This document shows positions 31,955 to 40,373 of a stretch of 64,000 bases of DNA, piece by piece. Within the stretch, counting starts at the first letter, position 1. Every line of letters starts with the position of its first letter. The stretch lies in contig CAYOHY010000005.1 in the NCBI GenBank assembly GCA_964403885.1, forward strand, positions 8,681-72,680. The letters are read 5' to 3'. Under the pieces are notes generated by a model. The model ran no database searches, was not told where the DNA came from, and saw only the letters and a list, made by a program, of their open reading frames with translations. Position numbers and translations under genes: made by a program. The stretch comes from CAYOHY01 sp964403885. Lineage in GTDB: Bacteria; Actinomycetota; Coriobacteriia; Anaerosomatales; PHET01.

Positions 31955-34081
31955 ATGGCGAAGATCTCCCTAGCCGGGTTCAAGGACCCGGTTCGCCGAC
32001 CGCGATACATCATCTGGACCGGCGTCGCCGTCCTGGTGCTGGCCGCGGTCATGATCGTGGCCCTGGGGGTGACTTCCACCCGCTGGTTCTGTTCCGAGGG
32101 CTGCCATAAGGTCCAGGACGACACCATCATCGCCTACTCGCACTCCTCGCACTCAGAGATCTCGTGCATGGCGTGCCACATGCCCGTCGGCGCGAACCCC
32201 GTGATCTTCATCCTGCACAAGGCTGAGGCGCTCGGCGAGCTCTATATGACCGTCACTGACAACTTCGAGCTCCCGCTGAACGGCGAGTCTGAAGTCTCGC
32301 TCACCATGAAGCAGACTCAGTGCACCCAGTGCCATAACCTCGAGAACAGGCCGATCACGCCCAGCAAGGGCATGAAGATCGACCACAAGGTTCACTCTGA
32401 GATCAACGCATCGTGCCCGGTGTGTCACAACCGCATCGCGCACCGCGAGGACTTCAAGCTCACTCTGACCGACCCCAAGACCGGCGAGCCCAACAAGAAG
32501 CACAACGACTTCATGTCGATGACCGCGTGCTTCCGTTGCCACAGCCAGGACAAGGGTTCGGAGGCGCCGGGCGCCTGCTCCGCGTGCCACACGCCGGGCT
32601 TCGAGCTCAAGCCGCCGTCGCACAAGACCTCCGACTTCTTCCCCAAGGGTCACGGCGAGATGGCGAAGGAGGCCCAGGCGGAGTCCGCCAAGGCCAAGGC
32701 TGAGCACGCCAAGAAGCTCGCCGAGGAGGGCAAGGCCGAGGGCAAGGACGTCAACGAGGTCATCGCCGAGCAGCGCAAGGGCGAGACCGAGGAGGGCGCC
32801 AGCATCGGCGAGGAGCTCCCCACCGTCGAGTCGGTCTACTACTGCGCCACCTGCCATACCGATCAGTTCTGCGTGAACTGCCACGGTATGGAGATGCCGC
32901 ACCCGGCCGAGTTCAAGGAGCCCAAGGACGTCAAGGACCCCAACGGCCACCCGGTGATGTCCAAGACCAAGGCTGACAAGTGCCAGATGTGCCACCAGCC
33001 CAAGAAGACCCAGTTCTGCAACGAGTGCCACCACGGCAAGGCCGTCGGCTACGAGTACAACAAGGCCGTCGCGTGGACCACTCAGCACCCCAAGGCTGTC
33101 CAGAAGTCCGGTGTGAAGTCCTGCACCGCCAAGTGCCACAGCCCCAAGTTCTGCGTGGATTGCCACACCGGCCGCAAGGTCGTCCCGTCGTCGCACCGTG
33201 CCGCGGGTTGGGTCAAGACCGCCAAGAAGACCGTGACCGTCTACGGTCAGACTCCTGCGGCTCCCTCGGCCAAGCACGCGCTCGAGGCGCAGAAGTCGAT
33301 CGAGTCTTGTGAGGTATGCCACGGTGCCGGCGGCACCCAGGCGGCCTTCTGCAAGGCCTGCCACAAGGCTGAGATGCCGCACCCGGCAGAGTTCAAGAAG
33401 AACCACATCAACGGTCGTAAGACGCCCGCGGTGTGCACGAACTGTCACAACTGGAAAGAGCTGTGCAGCAACTGCCACCACATCGGTGCGTCCTACACCC
33501 GTCCGTGGACCGCGGTGCACGGCGCGTCGGTCAACAAGAACGGTGCGACCGACTGCCTCAAGTGTCACGGCGGCGAGTCCGGTACGGACAAGTCGTTCTG
33601 CGTGAAGTGCCACACGGCCCGCAAGGTCAAGCCTGCCTCGCACCGTGCAGCCAAGTTCGTGCGCGACTACAGCGCCAAGGATGCCGTGCACGTCCAGCTC
33701 TACACCAAGGACGGCGAGGTGTGCACCTACTGCCACAAGGGCGACGCGGCCAAGCTGCCGACGTCCACCTTCTGCCAGGGTTGCCACAAGCTCCCGATGC
33801 CGCACCCCGAGGGCTTCGGCGCCAAGGGCAAGGGCAACGGCGGCGAGCACCAGAAGCTGCTGAAGTCCAAGAAGACGAGCAAGGCTGTCTGCGCGAACTG
33901 CCACCAGCCCACGTTCTGCAACTCTTGCCACCACGAGGGTGCCCCGGCGAACCGCCCGTGGCTCCGCTACCACCCCAACGTGGTCAAGAAGAACGGCGCG
34001 ACCGGCTGCTTCGACTGCCACGCCGAGACGTTCTGCTCGAACTGCCACGTCAACCTGGCGAAGCGTGGTCTGCTGAACTAG
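31955..34081 (+). CDS. Membrane-anchored 24-motif multihaem cytochrome (NapC/NrfH-like N-terminus)
   Basis: 708 aa. One membrane span (~17-38) is followed by a NapC/NrfH-like start (WFCSEGCH...SHSEISCMACHMP). Haem motifs total 22 CXXCH and 2 CX3CH (CSEGCH, CTAKCH). They fall into four groups of six: residues ~50-215, then three related modules beginning near 297, 452 and 590, which share MPHPAEF/MPHPEGF and R-K-V-x-P-x-SHRAA signatures. A charged Ala/Lys/Glu-rich helical spacer (~225-275) separates the N-terminal group from the modules. ATG 31955 has AGGAAGAGG upstream. It likely takes electrons from quinol and conducts them outward; direction and acceptor are inferred. Confidence 0.95.
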   Translation: MAKISLAGFKDPVRRPRYIIWTGVAVLVLAAVMIVALGVTSTRWFCSEGCHKVQDDTIIAYSHSSHSEISCMACHMPVGANPVIFILHKAEALGELYMTVTDNFELPLNGESEVSLTMKQTQCTQCHNLENRPITPSKGMKIDHKVHSEINASCPVCHNRIAHREDFKLTLTDPKTGEPNKKHNDFMSMTACFRCHSQDKGSEAPGACSACHTPGFELKPPSHKTSDFFPKGHGEMAKEAQAESAKAKAEHAKKLAEEGKAEGKDVNEVIAEQRKGETEEGASIGEELPTVESVYYCATCHTDQFCVNCHGMEMPHPAEFKEPKDVKDPNGHPVMSKTKADKCQMCHQPKKTQFCNECHHGKAVGYEYNKAVAWTTQHPKAVQKSGVKSCTAKCHSPKFCVDCHTGRKVVPSSHRAAGWVKTAKKTVTVYGQTPAAPSAKHALEAQKSIESCEVCHGAGGTQAAFCKACHKAEMPHPAEFKKNHINGRKTPAVCTNCHNWKELCSNCHHIGASYTRPWTAVHGASVNKNGATDCLKCHGGESGTDKSFCVKCHTARKVKPASHRAAKFVRDYSAKDAVHVQLYTKDGEVCTYCHKGDAAKLPTSTFCQGCHKLPMPHPEGFGAKGKGNGGEHQKLLKSKKTSKAVCANCHQPTFCNSCHHEGAPANRPWLRYHPNVVKKNGATGCFDCHAETFCSNCHVNLAKRGLLN

Positions 34082-34103
34082 GCGATCGTGTCACTGCTCG
34101 ATC

Positions 34104-34140
34104 AAGAGGGGCCCGTCCCGAGAGGGGGCGGGCCCCTCTT
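34104..34140 (+). terminator. Intrinsic terminator after the 24-haem cytochrome
   Basis: A 12-bp perfect stem (34104-34115 with 34129-34140), extended internally by further G-C pairs, followed by a short CTGTG tail. Confidence 0.85.
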
Positions 34141-34233
34141 CTGTGCGAGCAGCCCCCACCAGAGGCAATCTGCATATCTGCAGGTCTTTGGGGTTGGCGG
34201 CGCGGCGGGGGCGTGCTAGCATAGCGCCTCGTC

Positions 34234-34310
<77 letters not shown>

Positions 34311-34321
34311 TCGAATACAGG

Positions 34322-34347
34322 CGGCGGGCCGCATCTGCGGCCCGCCG
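34322..34347 (+). terminator. Terminator-like hairpin after tRNA-Pro
   Basis: CGGCGGGCCGC pairs with GCGGCCCGCCG around an ATCT loop (11-bp stem), followed by TTCCCGTTT. It ends 24 bp before the next gene. Confidence 0.6.
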
Positions 34348-34371
34348 TTCCCGTTTCCAAAAGAGGTGTCC

Positions 34372-35061
34372 GTGCTCCAAGGCTTTCTGCATTGGATCGG
34401 GTTCGGCCTGTGTCATCAGCTGCCGGAGCGCTCCTTCTTTGGCGGCGGTGTCCAGGTCCCCGTGTGCGCGCGTGATACCGGCATCTACTTCGGATTCATG
34501 ATCTCGCTTGCCGTCGTCGCCATCGTGCACCGGGGTGAGCGCCCTCGGGGGTTTCCTCGGATGCATGTCTGGGTCCTGATGGGCCTGCTGCTCGTTCTCA
34601 TGGGCTGGGACGGCGTGTCTTCGTATTCAGGCCTGCGTACCACCACCAACGACCTTCGGCTCCTTACAGGGCTCGGTGTGGGCTTCTCGGCGGCTGTGGT
34701 CATCTACCCGATGCTTCAAGATGAGCTGTGGACCCATCCAACGCCGGGTCGGGTCTTGGACCCCGTCTGGCGATTCACGACATGGGCGGCGAGCATGTTC
34801 GCCGCGTTCGCTGCGCTGCGGTGGGGGGCGCCACTGTTGGGGTTGGGCTACCCGCTCGCGGCGGCCGGCGCGATCATCGCGACGCTGACCACGATCAACC
34901 TCGTCGTCGTCGCGATGCTGCCCGCGTTCGACCGGAAGGCCTCCTCCGTACGGCAGATCCTCGTGCCGATCGCCATATCGATGGTGATCGCGTTCGCCGA
35001 GATCGAGCTCGCGGCGCTTCTGCGTGCTTGGATCGACGCGATGGTGAAGTCAGTCTCCTGA
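34372..35061 (+). CDS. DUF2085 family membrane protein
   Basis: 229 aa. Starts with the DUF2085 signature GFGLCHQLPERSFFGGG followed by VPVCARDTGIYFGF. About six hydrophobic segments make it an integral membrane protein. The conserved Cys-His and Cys-x-R-D residues suggest a metal or haem ligand set, but no function is established. GTG 34372 is chosen for AAGAGG five bases upstream; an in-frame GTG at 34366 is also possible. A frame reading back through the tRNA is not coding. Confidence 0.85.
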   Translation: MLQGFLHWIGFGLCHQLPERSFFGGGVQVPVCARDTGIYFGFMISLAVVAIVHRGERPRGFPRMHVWVLMGLLLVLMGWDGVSSYSGLRTTTNDLRLLTGLGVGFSAAVVIYPMLQDELWTHPTPGRVLDPVWRFTTWAASMFAAFAALRWGAPLLGLGYPLAAAGAIIATLTTINLVVVAMLPAFDRKASSVRQILVPIAISMVIAFAEIELAALLRAWIDAMVKSVS

Positions 35062-35129
35062 GCGCGTGCCCAGATGGCCCGAGATGCGGTAGATTCTGGG
35101 TAAGCCCGATTCGAAGCAGGGGGAGCACC

Positions 35130-35369
35130 GTGTACACATCCAAGGACAAGGTCCGCTGTGTGGTCGTGGTCGGCAATTGGCGCGTCGAGGGTGACATCCA
35201 CGTCCTTGCGGGAAGCCGGCTCACGGACGCCCTGAACTCAAAGGCGAAGGACTTCATCGCCGTGACCGACAGCGTGGTGTTTGATGCGACGACCGGCAAA
35301 GAGCTCTTCCGGCCGCCCTATCTCGCCGTGAACCGTGACGCGATGTCGGTCATCTTCCCTGTGGAGTAG
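35130..35369 (+). CDS. Small beta-rich hypothetical protein
   Basis: 79 aa from GTG 35130, with GGGGGAG about 5 bp upstream. It reads as alternating strands (VRCVVVVGNWRVEGDIHVL, FIAVTDSVVFDATTG, PYLAVNRDAMSVIFPVE), compatible with a small Sm-like or DUF6812-like barrel. No catalytic motif. A TAGATTC-like sequence about 45 bp upstream may be its -10. Family assignment is tentative. Confidence 0.65.
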   Translation: MYTSKDKVRCVVVVGNWRVEGDIHVLAGSRLTDALNSKAKDFIAVTDSVVFDATTGKELFRPPYLAVNRDAMSVIFPVE

Positions 35370-35451
35370 CGCCCGGGCCGCAGGCCCTCGACTTCGATGT
35401 CAGAGCCGGCCGATATCTTCACTGCGAACACACGTTCGTAGGAGGAATCGC

Positions 35452-35829
35452 ATGGCTACCACACGGGTCATCTCGGCACTCGACCGTCGCATCGATGAGC
35501 TCATCTATGAGGCGAGGCTGCGGGAGGTGGCAGAGCCTGTCGTCGCGCGTGCCGCGACCGCGACTCGTTCTGCACTCGCGACCGCGGATCTCGAGAGCGA
35601 CTGCATATCACGACGGGCCAGGGCCTACTTCTGGGCGGTCGTCCGCAGGGGCCTCGTGCGCGAGGCAGGTTCGCCTGCAACAGCGCGCATGGTACTTGAG
35701 TCGGTGGTTGCCGACTTGAAGGCTTCCGGGCGAGACGGCGCCGAGGTATGGCGCGAGTTGCAGACCGGCTGGCGCGGCAAGGTCCCCGGCGAGGTCCTCG
35801 AGGAGTACCGCGCGCGTCTGTGCGCCTAA
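35452..35829 (+). CDS. Hypothetical small helical protein
   Basis: 125 aa. ATG 35452 has a strong TAGGAGGA about 6 bp upstream. Sequence is Ala/Arg/Glu-rich and mostly helical, without transmembrane segments, Cys or known motifs. It overlaps the convergent lipoprotein gene by 4 bp (shared CTAA/TTAG). Function unknown. Confidence 0.65.
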   Translation: MATTRVISALDRRIDELIYEARLREVAEPVVARAATATRSALATADLESDCISRRARAYFWAVVRRGLVREAGSPATARMVLESVVADLKASGRDGAEVWRELQTGWRGKVPGEVLEEYRARLCA

Positions 35830-36269
35830 CGCGTGCCTGAGTACAGGACGTCGCCTTGGGGGTCGATGACCCACAGGCGTTCATCCACGAGCTGACCGCC
35901 CTTGGGGCCGATCAGCTCGACGACCACCAGTGCCGGCGTCCCCTCGAAGGTCACATTCTGGATGGCGACCGGCACTCCCGGGGTGCTGTCGGGGAAGGTC
36001 TTGGTGATCAAGTCGGCGGCCGCCGCAGCATCTCCGCCTTGACTGCGCAGGTCGGACAGCGCTTGGTGCCTGAACTGTCGTGCTTCGGCCACCGGTTTGC
36101 CGGCGAACGGCGAAGGCTCGGTGGAATCGAACACGGTGGCGACCGTGGTTGCGGTGTATGCGTCACCGTTGTCGCTATACGTGATCGAGCTGTCATCACA
36201 GCCGGCGATGCCGGTTGCAAGGACAACGATACACAGGAACGCGGCGGTTGAACGTCGAATCGCGTACAC
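35826..36269 (-). CDS. Hypothetical lipoprotein
   Basis: 147 aa. The N-terminus is basic then hydrophobic and ends in a lipobox, ATGIAGC, with the lipidated Cys near residue 24. The remainder is a small soluble domain outside the membrane with two beta-strand pairs near the C-terminus (ALVVVELIGPKGGQ, ERLWVIDPQGDVLYSG). No family recognised. Confidence 0.78.
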   Translation of the reverse strand: MYAIRRSTAAFLCIVVLATGIAGCDDSSITYSDNGDAYTATTVATVFDSTEPSPFAGKPVAEARQFRHQALSDLRSQGGDAAAAADLITKTFPDSTPGVPVAIQNVTFEGTPALVVVELIGPKGGQLVDERLWVIDPQGDVLYSGTR

Positions 36270-36338
36270 AGCATCACCTCAAGGTCGGGTACTACCATAC
36301 TAGTGCATCGGCCATGGCTGCGGACGGACGGGGAGAGC

Positions 36339-37142
36339 ATGCAGACGATCATCTGTTTCGTCTCAGACTTCGGACTCGACGACACGTGGGTGGGGGTGTG
36401 TCATGCGGTCGTTCACAGGGCATGCCCGCAGGCACGTGTGGTCGACCTCGGTCACCACATCCCGCCGTTCGATATCCGGAAAGGGGCGGCGACCGCCGCG
36501 TCGGGTGTCTACCAGCTGCCGGATGCGATTCATCTGATAGTGGTCGATCCCGGCGTGGGCCCCGGACGTCGTGACCTGTGCCTGGTGACCGCTTCGGGCG
36601 CTCGGCTCGTGGGGCCCGACAACGGCGTGCTGCTTCCGGCGGCGTGGCGCGCCGGCGGCGTGGTCGAGGCGTTTGCTTTGGACTCGTCGAAGATCGACTT
36701 TCGCAGCCCACTGCCAACCTTCCATGCGCGCGATGTGCTGGCGCCAGCTGCTGCGGCCTTGGCGTGCGGTGTCGAGCCGGAGTCTCTGGGTGACCTGGTC
36801 GACGTTGAGAGCCTCGTCGAAGCGCCGTTCGGGAGATGTCACGCCGATGGCGATTGGGTCGTGGGCGAGGTCTTGGAGGCCGACAGATTCGGGTCGCTGA
36901 GGTTCAACGTCCCGTCCGAGGAAATGTCGCGCCTCGGCCTGAAGTCGCAACGTCTCGAGTTCATGATCGGTCACAACACGATCGCGGCACCGTTTGCACG
37001 TACCTACTCCGATGTGGACGAGGGAGAGGTCGTGGCGCTCGTGGACTCGTCGGGCTGGCTGACGTTGTCGGTCAACAGGGGAGACGCTCAGGACCGATTC
37101 GGTGTGGATCCAGGCGCAACGGCGAGGGTTCGAGCGGTCTAG
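36339..37142 (+). CDS. SAM hydrolase / SAM hydroxide adenosyltransferase (DUF62)
   Basis: 267 aa. Family signatures: FVSDFGLDDTWVGVCHAV at the N-terminus, VDPGVGPGRR and VGPDNGVLLPA in the middle, and FHARDVLAPAAAALACG. Members convert S-adenosylmethionine to adenosine and methionine. The start ATG 36339 follows GGGGAGAG; GTG 36303 and ATG 36315 are in-frame alternatives with weaker signals. A 5'-methylthioadenosine phosphorylase gene follows two genes downstream, suggesting a SAM/nucleoside metabolism neighbourhood. Confidence 0.9.
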   Translation: MQTIICFVSDFGLDDTWVGVCHAVVHRACPQARVVDLGHHIPPFDIRKGAATAASGVYQLPDAIHLIVVDPGVGPGRRDLCLVTASGARLVGPDNGVLLPAAWRAGGVVEAFALDSSKIDFRSPLPTFHARDVLAPAAAALACGVEPESLGDLVDVESLVEAPFGRCHADGDWVVGEVLEADRFGSLRFNVPSEEMSRLGLKSQRLEFMIGHNTIAAPFARTYSDVDEGEVVALVDSSGWLTLSVNRGDAQDRFGVDPGATARVRAV

Positions 37143-37204
37143 GTCGAATGTCAGAGCCGGTTGCTACCTTCGGACTGCAGATTCGCGCGGAACGGAGGCA
37201 GGTA

Positions 37205-38203
37205 ATGGTGGCTCGCTACGTCAACGAACTCGCCGAGGGGACTCACGTCGACTCCTCATTCGTGCTCAAGGCCAAGGAGCTCCGTTCGGCGCGCAACGGT
37301 GAACGCTATCTGGCTGTGGAGCTGGCCGATCGGACGGGCGTGATCCCCGGAGTGGCGTTTCGCCCTTCCCGCGTCGCCTTGGATGCCCCCGCCGGCACGG
37401 TCGTCCGTGTTCGCGGTACGGTCACCACCTTTCGCGGGCTGCGCCGCATCACCATCGATGGCCTGACTCCGGCAGAGACTTGGAGCGGCGAGGACTTCAT
37501 CGCTCAGGGCGCCAGGTCGCGCGACGAACTCGTGGCGGAGTTCACGGCGGTCGTCAGGAGCGTGAAGCACAGGGAGCTTCGTTCGCTGCTGCGTTCGGTG
37601 TTCGGCGACAAAGAGGTGCTCGACCGTTTCAGCGTATGCCCCGGCGCGCAGAGCTACCATCACGCCTACCTCGGCGGCCTGATCGAGCACACCGTCTCGG
37701 TGGCGACCTTGTGCGCGTCGTCTGCCGAGCGGTACGCGGGAGTCGATACCGACCTTCTCATCACGGCCGCGCTGCTTCACGACATCGGCAAGATCGATGA
37801 GCTGGCTTTCGACACGACAATCACCTACACCGACGAGGGCCGACTGATCGGTCACGTCGTCCTCGGCGTGCAGCGCGTGGCCCGTGCCGGCGAGCGGGTC
37901 GGTATGGGGACGGCGTTGCTTTCGCGACTTGAGCACGCGATCCTCTCACACCACGGCGAGCTCGAATGGGGTTCACCCAAGCGGCCTTCGACGATCGAGG
38001 CGCTCCTGCTCCACCACGCGGACAATCTCGACGCGAAGGCTTCGGGATTCGCCGAGATCCTTGCTGGTGCGTCGCACGCCGAAGAGTCCTGGACCGACTC
38101 GTCGAACCTCTTCCGGCGACCCCTACACGCACCGCGACCGGCAGAAGACGACCGGCCCGTAAGGCCCGACGAAGACGCCGATCATTTCTTGAGGTCGGCC
38201 TAG
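37205..38203 (+). CDS. YhaM-type 3'-5' exoribonuclease (OB + HD domains)
   Basis: 332 aa. The N-terminal OB-fold (~1-95) has NGERYLAVELADRTGVIPG. The HD domain has its metal ligands in YHHAYLGGLIEHT and LLHDIGKIDEL. This order is that of YhaM/CBF1 nucleases, which act on RNA and DNA 3' ends in the cytoplasm. ATG 37205 has GGAGG 6 bp upstream and gives the usual N-terminus (MVARYVNELAEG), so the upstream ATG at 37148 is not preferred. The C-terminal ~20 residues are acidic. Confidence 0.9.
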   Translation: MVARYVNELAEGTHVDSSFVLKAKELRSARNGERYLAVELADRTGVIPGVAFRPSRVALDAPAGTVVRVRGTVTTFRGLRRITIDGLTPAETWSGEDFIAQGARSRDELVAEFTAVVRSVKHRELRSLLRSVFGDKEVLDRFSVCPGAQSYHHAYLGGLIEHTVSVATLCASSAERYAGVDTDLLITAALLHDIGKIDELAFDTTITYTDEGRLIGHVVLGVQRVARAGERVGMGTALLSRLEHAILSHHGELEWGSPKRPSTIEALLLHHADNLDAKASGFAEILAGASHAEESWTDSSNLFRRPLHAPRPAEDDRPVRPDEDADHFLRSA

Positions 38204-38292
38204 GGCACGGTCACGTGCGTCGAGGGGTATCCTCTACAATCGCAACACGTCGATTACCGTGGTACCACGTCACTTTTCAAGGAGGATTACGG

Positions 38293-39090
38293 ATGCCCCA
38301 GCTTCCGCAGGTCGAGATAGGCGTGTTCGGCGGCAGTGGATTCTACGAGCTGCTGGACAACCCCAAGGAGTATCGCGTCAGCACGCCGTTCGGCGCACCT
38401 TCGTCTCCGGTGATGGTCGGCGAGATCGGCGGCAGGTCGGTTGCGTTCCTTCCGCGACACGGCAAGGAGCACACGCTGCCTCCGCACATGATCAACTATC
38501 GGGCGAACGTCTGGGCGATGAAGGAGATCGGTGTCTCCCGCATCATCGGTCCCAACGCATGCGGCTCGCTTCAGAAGGAGGTCGAGCCCGGCCATTTCGT
38601 GATCTGTGACCAGTTCGTCGATCGCACCTGGGGTCGCAAGGACACCTTCTACGATGGACCCGTCACCACTCACGTGTCGTCGGCTGACCCCTACTGCCCG
38701 ACCATGCGCTCGGTCGCATTCGAGACCTGCAACGACCTCGGTATCACCGCACACCCCACCGGGACCGTGGTCGTGATCCAGGGCCCGCGCTTCTCGACCC
38801 GCGCGGAGAGCGTGTGGTTCGCATCGCAGGGCTGGGAGGTCATCAATATGACCCAGTACCCCGAGTGCTACCTCGCCCGTGAGCTGGAGATCTGCTACTG
38901 CAACATCTCCCTTATCACGGACCACGACGCGGGGGCCGAGGGTGCCGAGCCGGTCACCAACGACGAGGTCGTGCGCGTCTTCAACGCGAACAACCAGAAG
39001 GTCAAGGACCTGCTGTACACGATGATTCCGCGTCTGCCCGAGGAGCGGTCGTGCGTGTGTGCGACCGCCCTTGAAGGCGCGGCGTTCTAG
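38293..39090 (+). CDS. mtnP: S-methyl-5'-thioadenosine phosphorylase
   Basis: 265 aa. Strong match in pattern to MTAP: GVFGGSGFYELL for phosphate binding, PRHGKEHTLPPHMINYRANV, NACGSLQKEVEPG, DQFVDRT and NMTQYPECYLARE. It splits methylthioadenosine to adenine and methylthioribose-1-phosphate, salvaging polyamine and SAM by-products. AAGGAGG lies 7 bp before the ATG. Followed by a terminator. Confidence 0.93.
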   Translation: MPQLPQVEIGVFGGSGFYELLDNPKEYRVSTPFGAPSSPVMVGEIGGRSVAFLPRHGKEHTLPPHMINYRANVWAMKEIGVSRIIGPNACGSLQKEVEPGHFVICDQFVDRTWGRKDTFYDGPVTTHVSSADPYCPTMRSVAFETCNDLGITAHPTGTVVVIQGPRFSTRAESVWFASQGWEVINMTQYPECYLARELEICYCNISLITDHDAGAEGAEPVTNDEVVRVFNANNQKVKDLLYTMIPRLPEERSCVCATALEGAAF

Positions 39091-39103
39091 TCCGAGTCGC
39101 GAG

Positions 39104-39131
39104 CGACGGGCGCCCTGATGGGCGCCCGTCG
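39104..39131 (+). terminator. Intrinsic terminator after mtnP
   Basis: A perfect 12-bp stem (39104-39115 with 39120-39131) around TGAT. It ends 18 bp before the next start codon, so it may also affect initiation of that gene. Confidence 0.75.
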
Positions 39132-39149
39132 TTGCATCTGGAGGCAGCT

Positions 39150-40277
39150 GTGTTTGACTTCCCGTCGTTTCGAGTGGGCAGGCTGTTCGGGATACCCGTC
39201 GAGGTCAACGCCAGCTGGCTGGTGATCTTCGCGCTCGTCTCGTTCTCGCTGACAACCAGCTACTTCCCCGCGATAGGACAGGCGCGCGGCGCATCTCCGG
39301 CACTGCTTGTCGTTGTCGGGGTCGTCACGTCGCTGCTCTTCTTCCTCTCGGTGCTTGCACACGAGCTCTGCCACTCGCTCGTCGTGAAGGCCGAGGGTGG
39401 CCACGTCGACAGGATCACCCTGTTCATCTTTGGCGGTGTCGCTCAGATGGACGAGGAGCCGCGCTCTCCGGGCAGGGAGTTCCTGATGGCCGCGGCCGGG
39501 CCGGCGATGAGCCTGCTCATCTCGGCTGTGTGCTTCGGCGGGTTCGCGCTCGCAGTGGCCAACTCGGCGCCGTGGTGGGTGTGGGCACCGCTCGAGTACC
39601 TCGCTGCGATCAACCTGGCCGTTGGCGTCTTCAATCTCTTGCCCGGGTTCCCGCTCGACGGTGGCCGCGTTCTGCGTTCCATCCTGTGGGCCATAACCGG
39701 CGACATCCTGAAGGCGACGCGGTGGGCATCGAGGTCGGGTCAGGTCATCGGATGGGCGATGGTGGCCTCAGGCGTTCTCGGCGTGCTCAACGGGCGGACG
39801 GATCTGATCTGGTTCGGGCTCATCGGCTGGTTCATCGCCTCGTTGGCCGGGCAGGCATATCGGCAGCAGGTGCTGCACTCGCGAATCGAGGGCGTGACCG
39901 CCGAGCAGATCATGACCGCGACCCCCACCTACATCGATGGCGATGCCACTCTGGACCAGGCGGTGCACGACCACTTCCTGTCGGGGCAGCACACACGCTA
40001 TCCGGTCATGTACGAGGGGGCGATCATCGGACTGGTCACGCTTCAAGACATCAAGCGGGTCGACAAGGCCGACTGGCCCTTCGTGAGAGTCGTCGATGTC
40101 ACCGACCGTAGCCTCGACGAGCTCGTCGTGGATCGGCTCGATCTCGTCGACACGCTGATAGCGAGGCTGGCAGGCGACCGACCGGGAGCGTTGCTGGTCG
40201 TGGGTGAGGGCCGACTCGTGGGCGTCATCACGCGCGCTGACGTACTCGCGCTGCTGCAGGAGCGCGCAGACGCGTGA
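39150..40277 (+). CDS. Site-2 protease family zinc metalloprotease with CBS pair
   Basis: 375 aa. M50 intramembrane protease: zinc motif HELCH (VLAHELCHSLVV) and the second motif LLPGFPLDGGRVLRS within about six membrane spans (residues ~15-235), then two CBS domains (~245-375; first VTAEQIMTATPTYIDGDATL). CBS domains probably bind adenosine nucleotides and regulate the protease. GTG 39150 has GGAGG 5 bp upstream; the TTG at 39132 overlaps the terminator and is rejected. Substrate unknown. Confidence 0.92.
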   Translation: MFDFPSFRVGRLFGIPVEVNASWLVIFALVSFSLTTSYFPAIGQARGASPALLVVVGVVTSLLFFLSVLAHELCHSLVVKAEGGHVDRITLFIFGGVAQMDEEPRSPGREFLMAAAGPAMSLLISAVCFGGFALAVANSAPWWVWAPLEYLAAINLAVGVFNLLPGFPLDGGRVLRSILWAITGDILKATRWASRSGQVIGWAMVASGVLGVLNGRTDLIWFGLIGWFIASLAGQAYRQQVLHSRIEGVTAEQIMTATPTYIDGDATLDQAVHDHFLSGQHTRYPVMYEGAIIGLVTLQDIKRVDKADWPFVRVVDVTDRSLDELVVDRLDLVDTLIARLAGDRPGALLVVGEGRLVGVITRADVLALLQERADA

Positions 40278-40304
40278 TCGTCACGCAAGATCGCTTGTGC
40301 CCGT

Positions 40305-40322
40305 TTGTAACACTTGTTACGA
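40305..40322 (+). promoter_or_regulatory. Candidate Rex operator upstream of rex
   Basis: TTGTAACACTTGTTACGA is an 18-bp near-palindrome with perfect inner arms GTAACA-CT-TGTTAC. Size and TTGT ends resemble Rex operators (TTGTGAA-N4-TTCACAA type). Its place 52 bp before the rex start suggests autoregulation by the NADH/NAD ratio. Confidence 0.55.
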
Positions 40323-40373
40323 TATCCGCGAATCAGGCAAGCGAATCGTCCGGCAACGATTCGGGGCACGTCC

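Noticed and set aside
32153..34048. 631-codon minus-strand open frame over the 24-haem cytochrome
   Set aside because: Reverse complement of Lys/Cys/His-rich codons; Leu/Val/Ala-rich with no family match.
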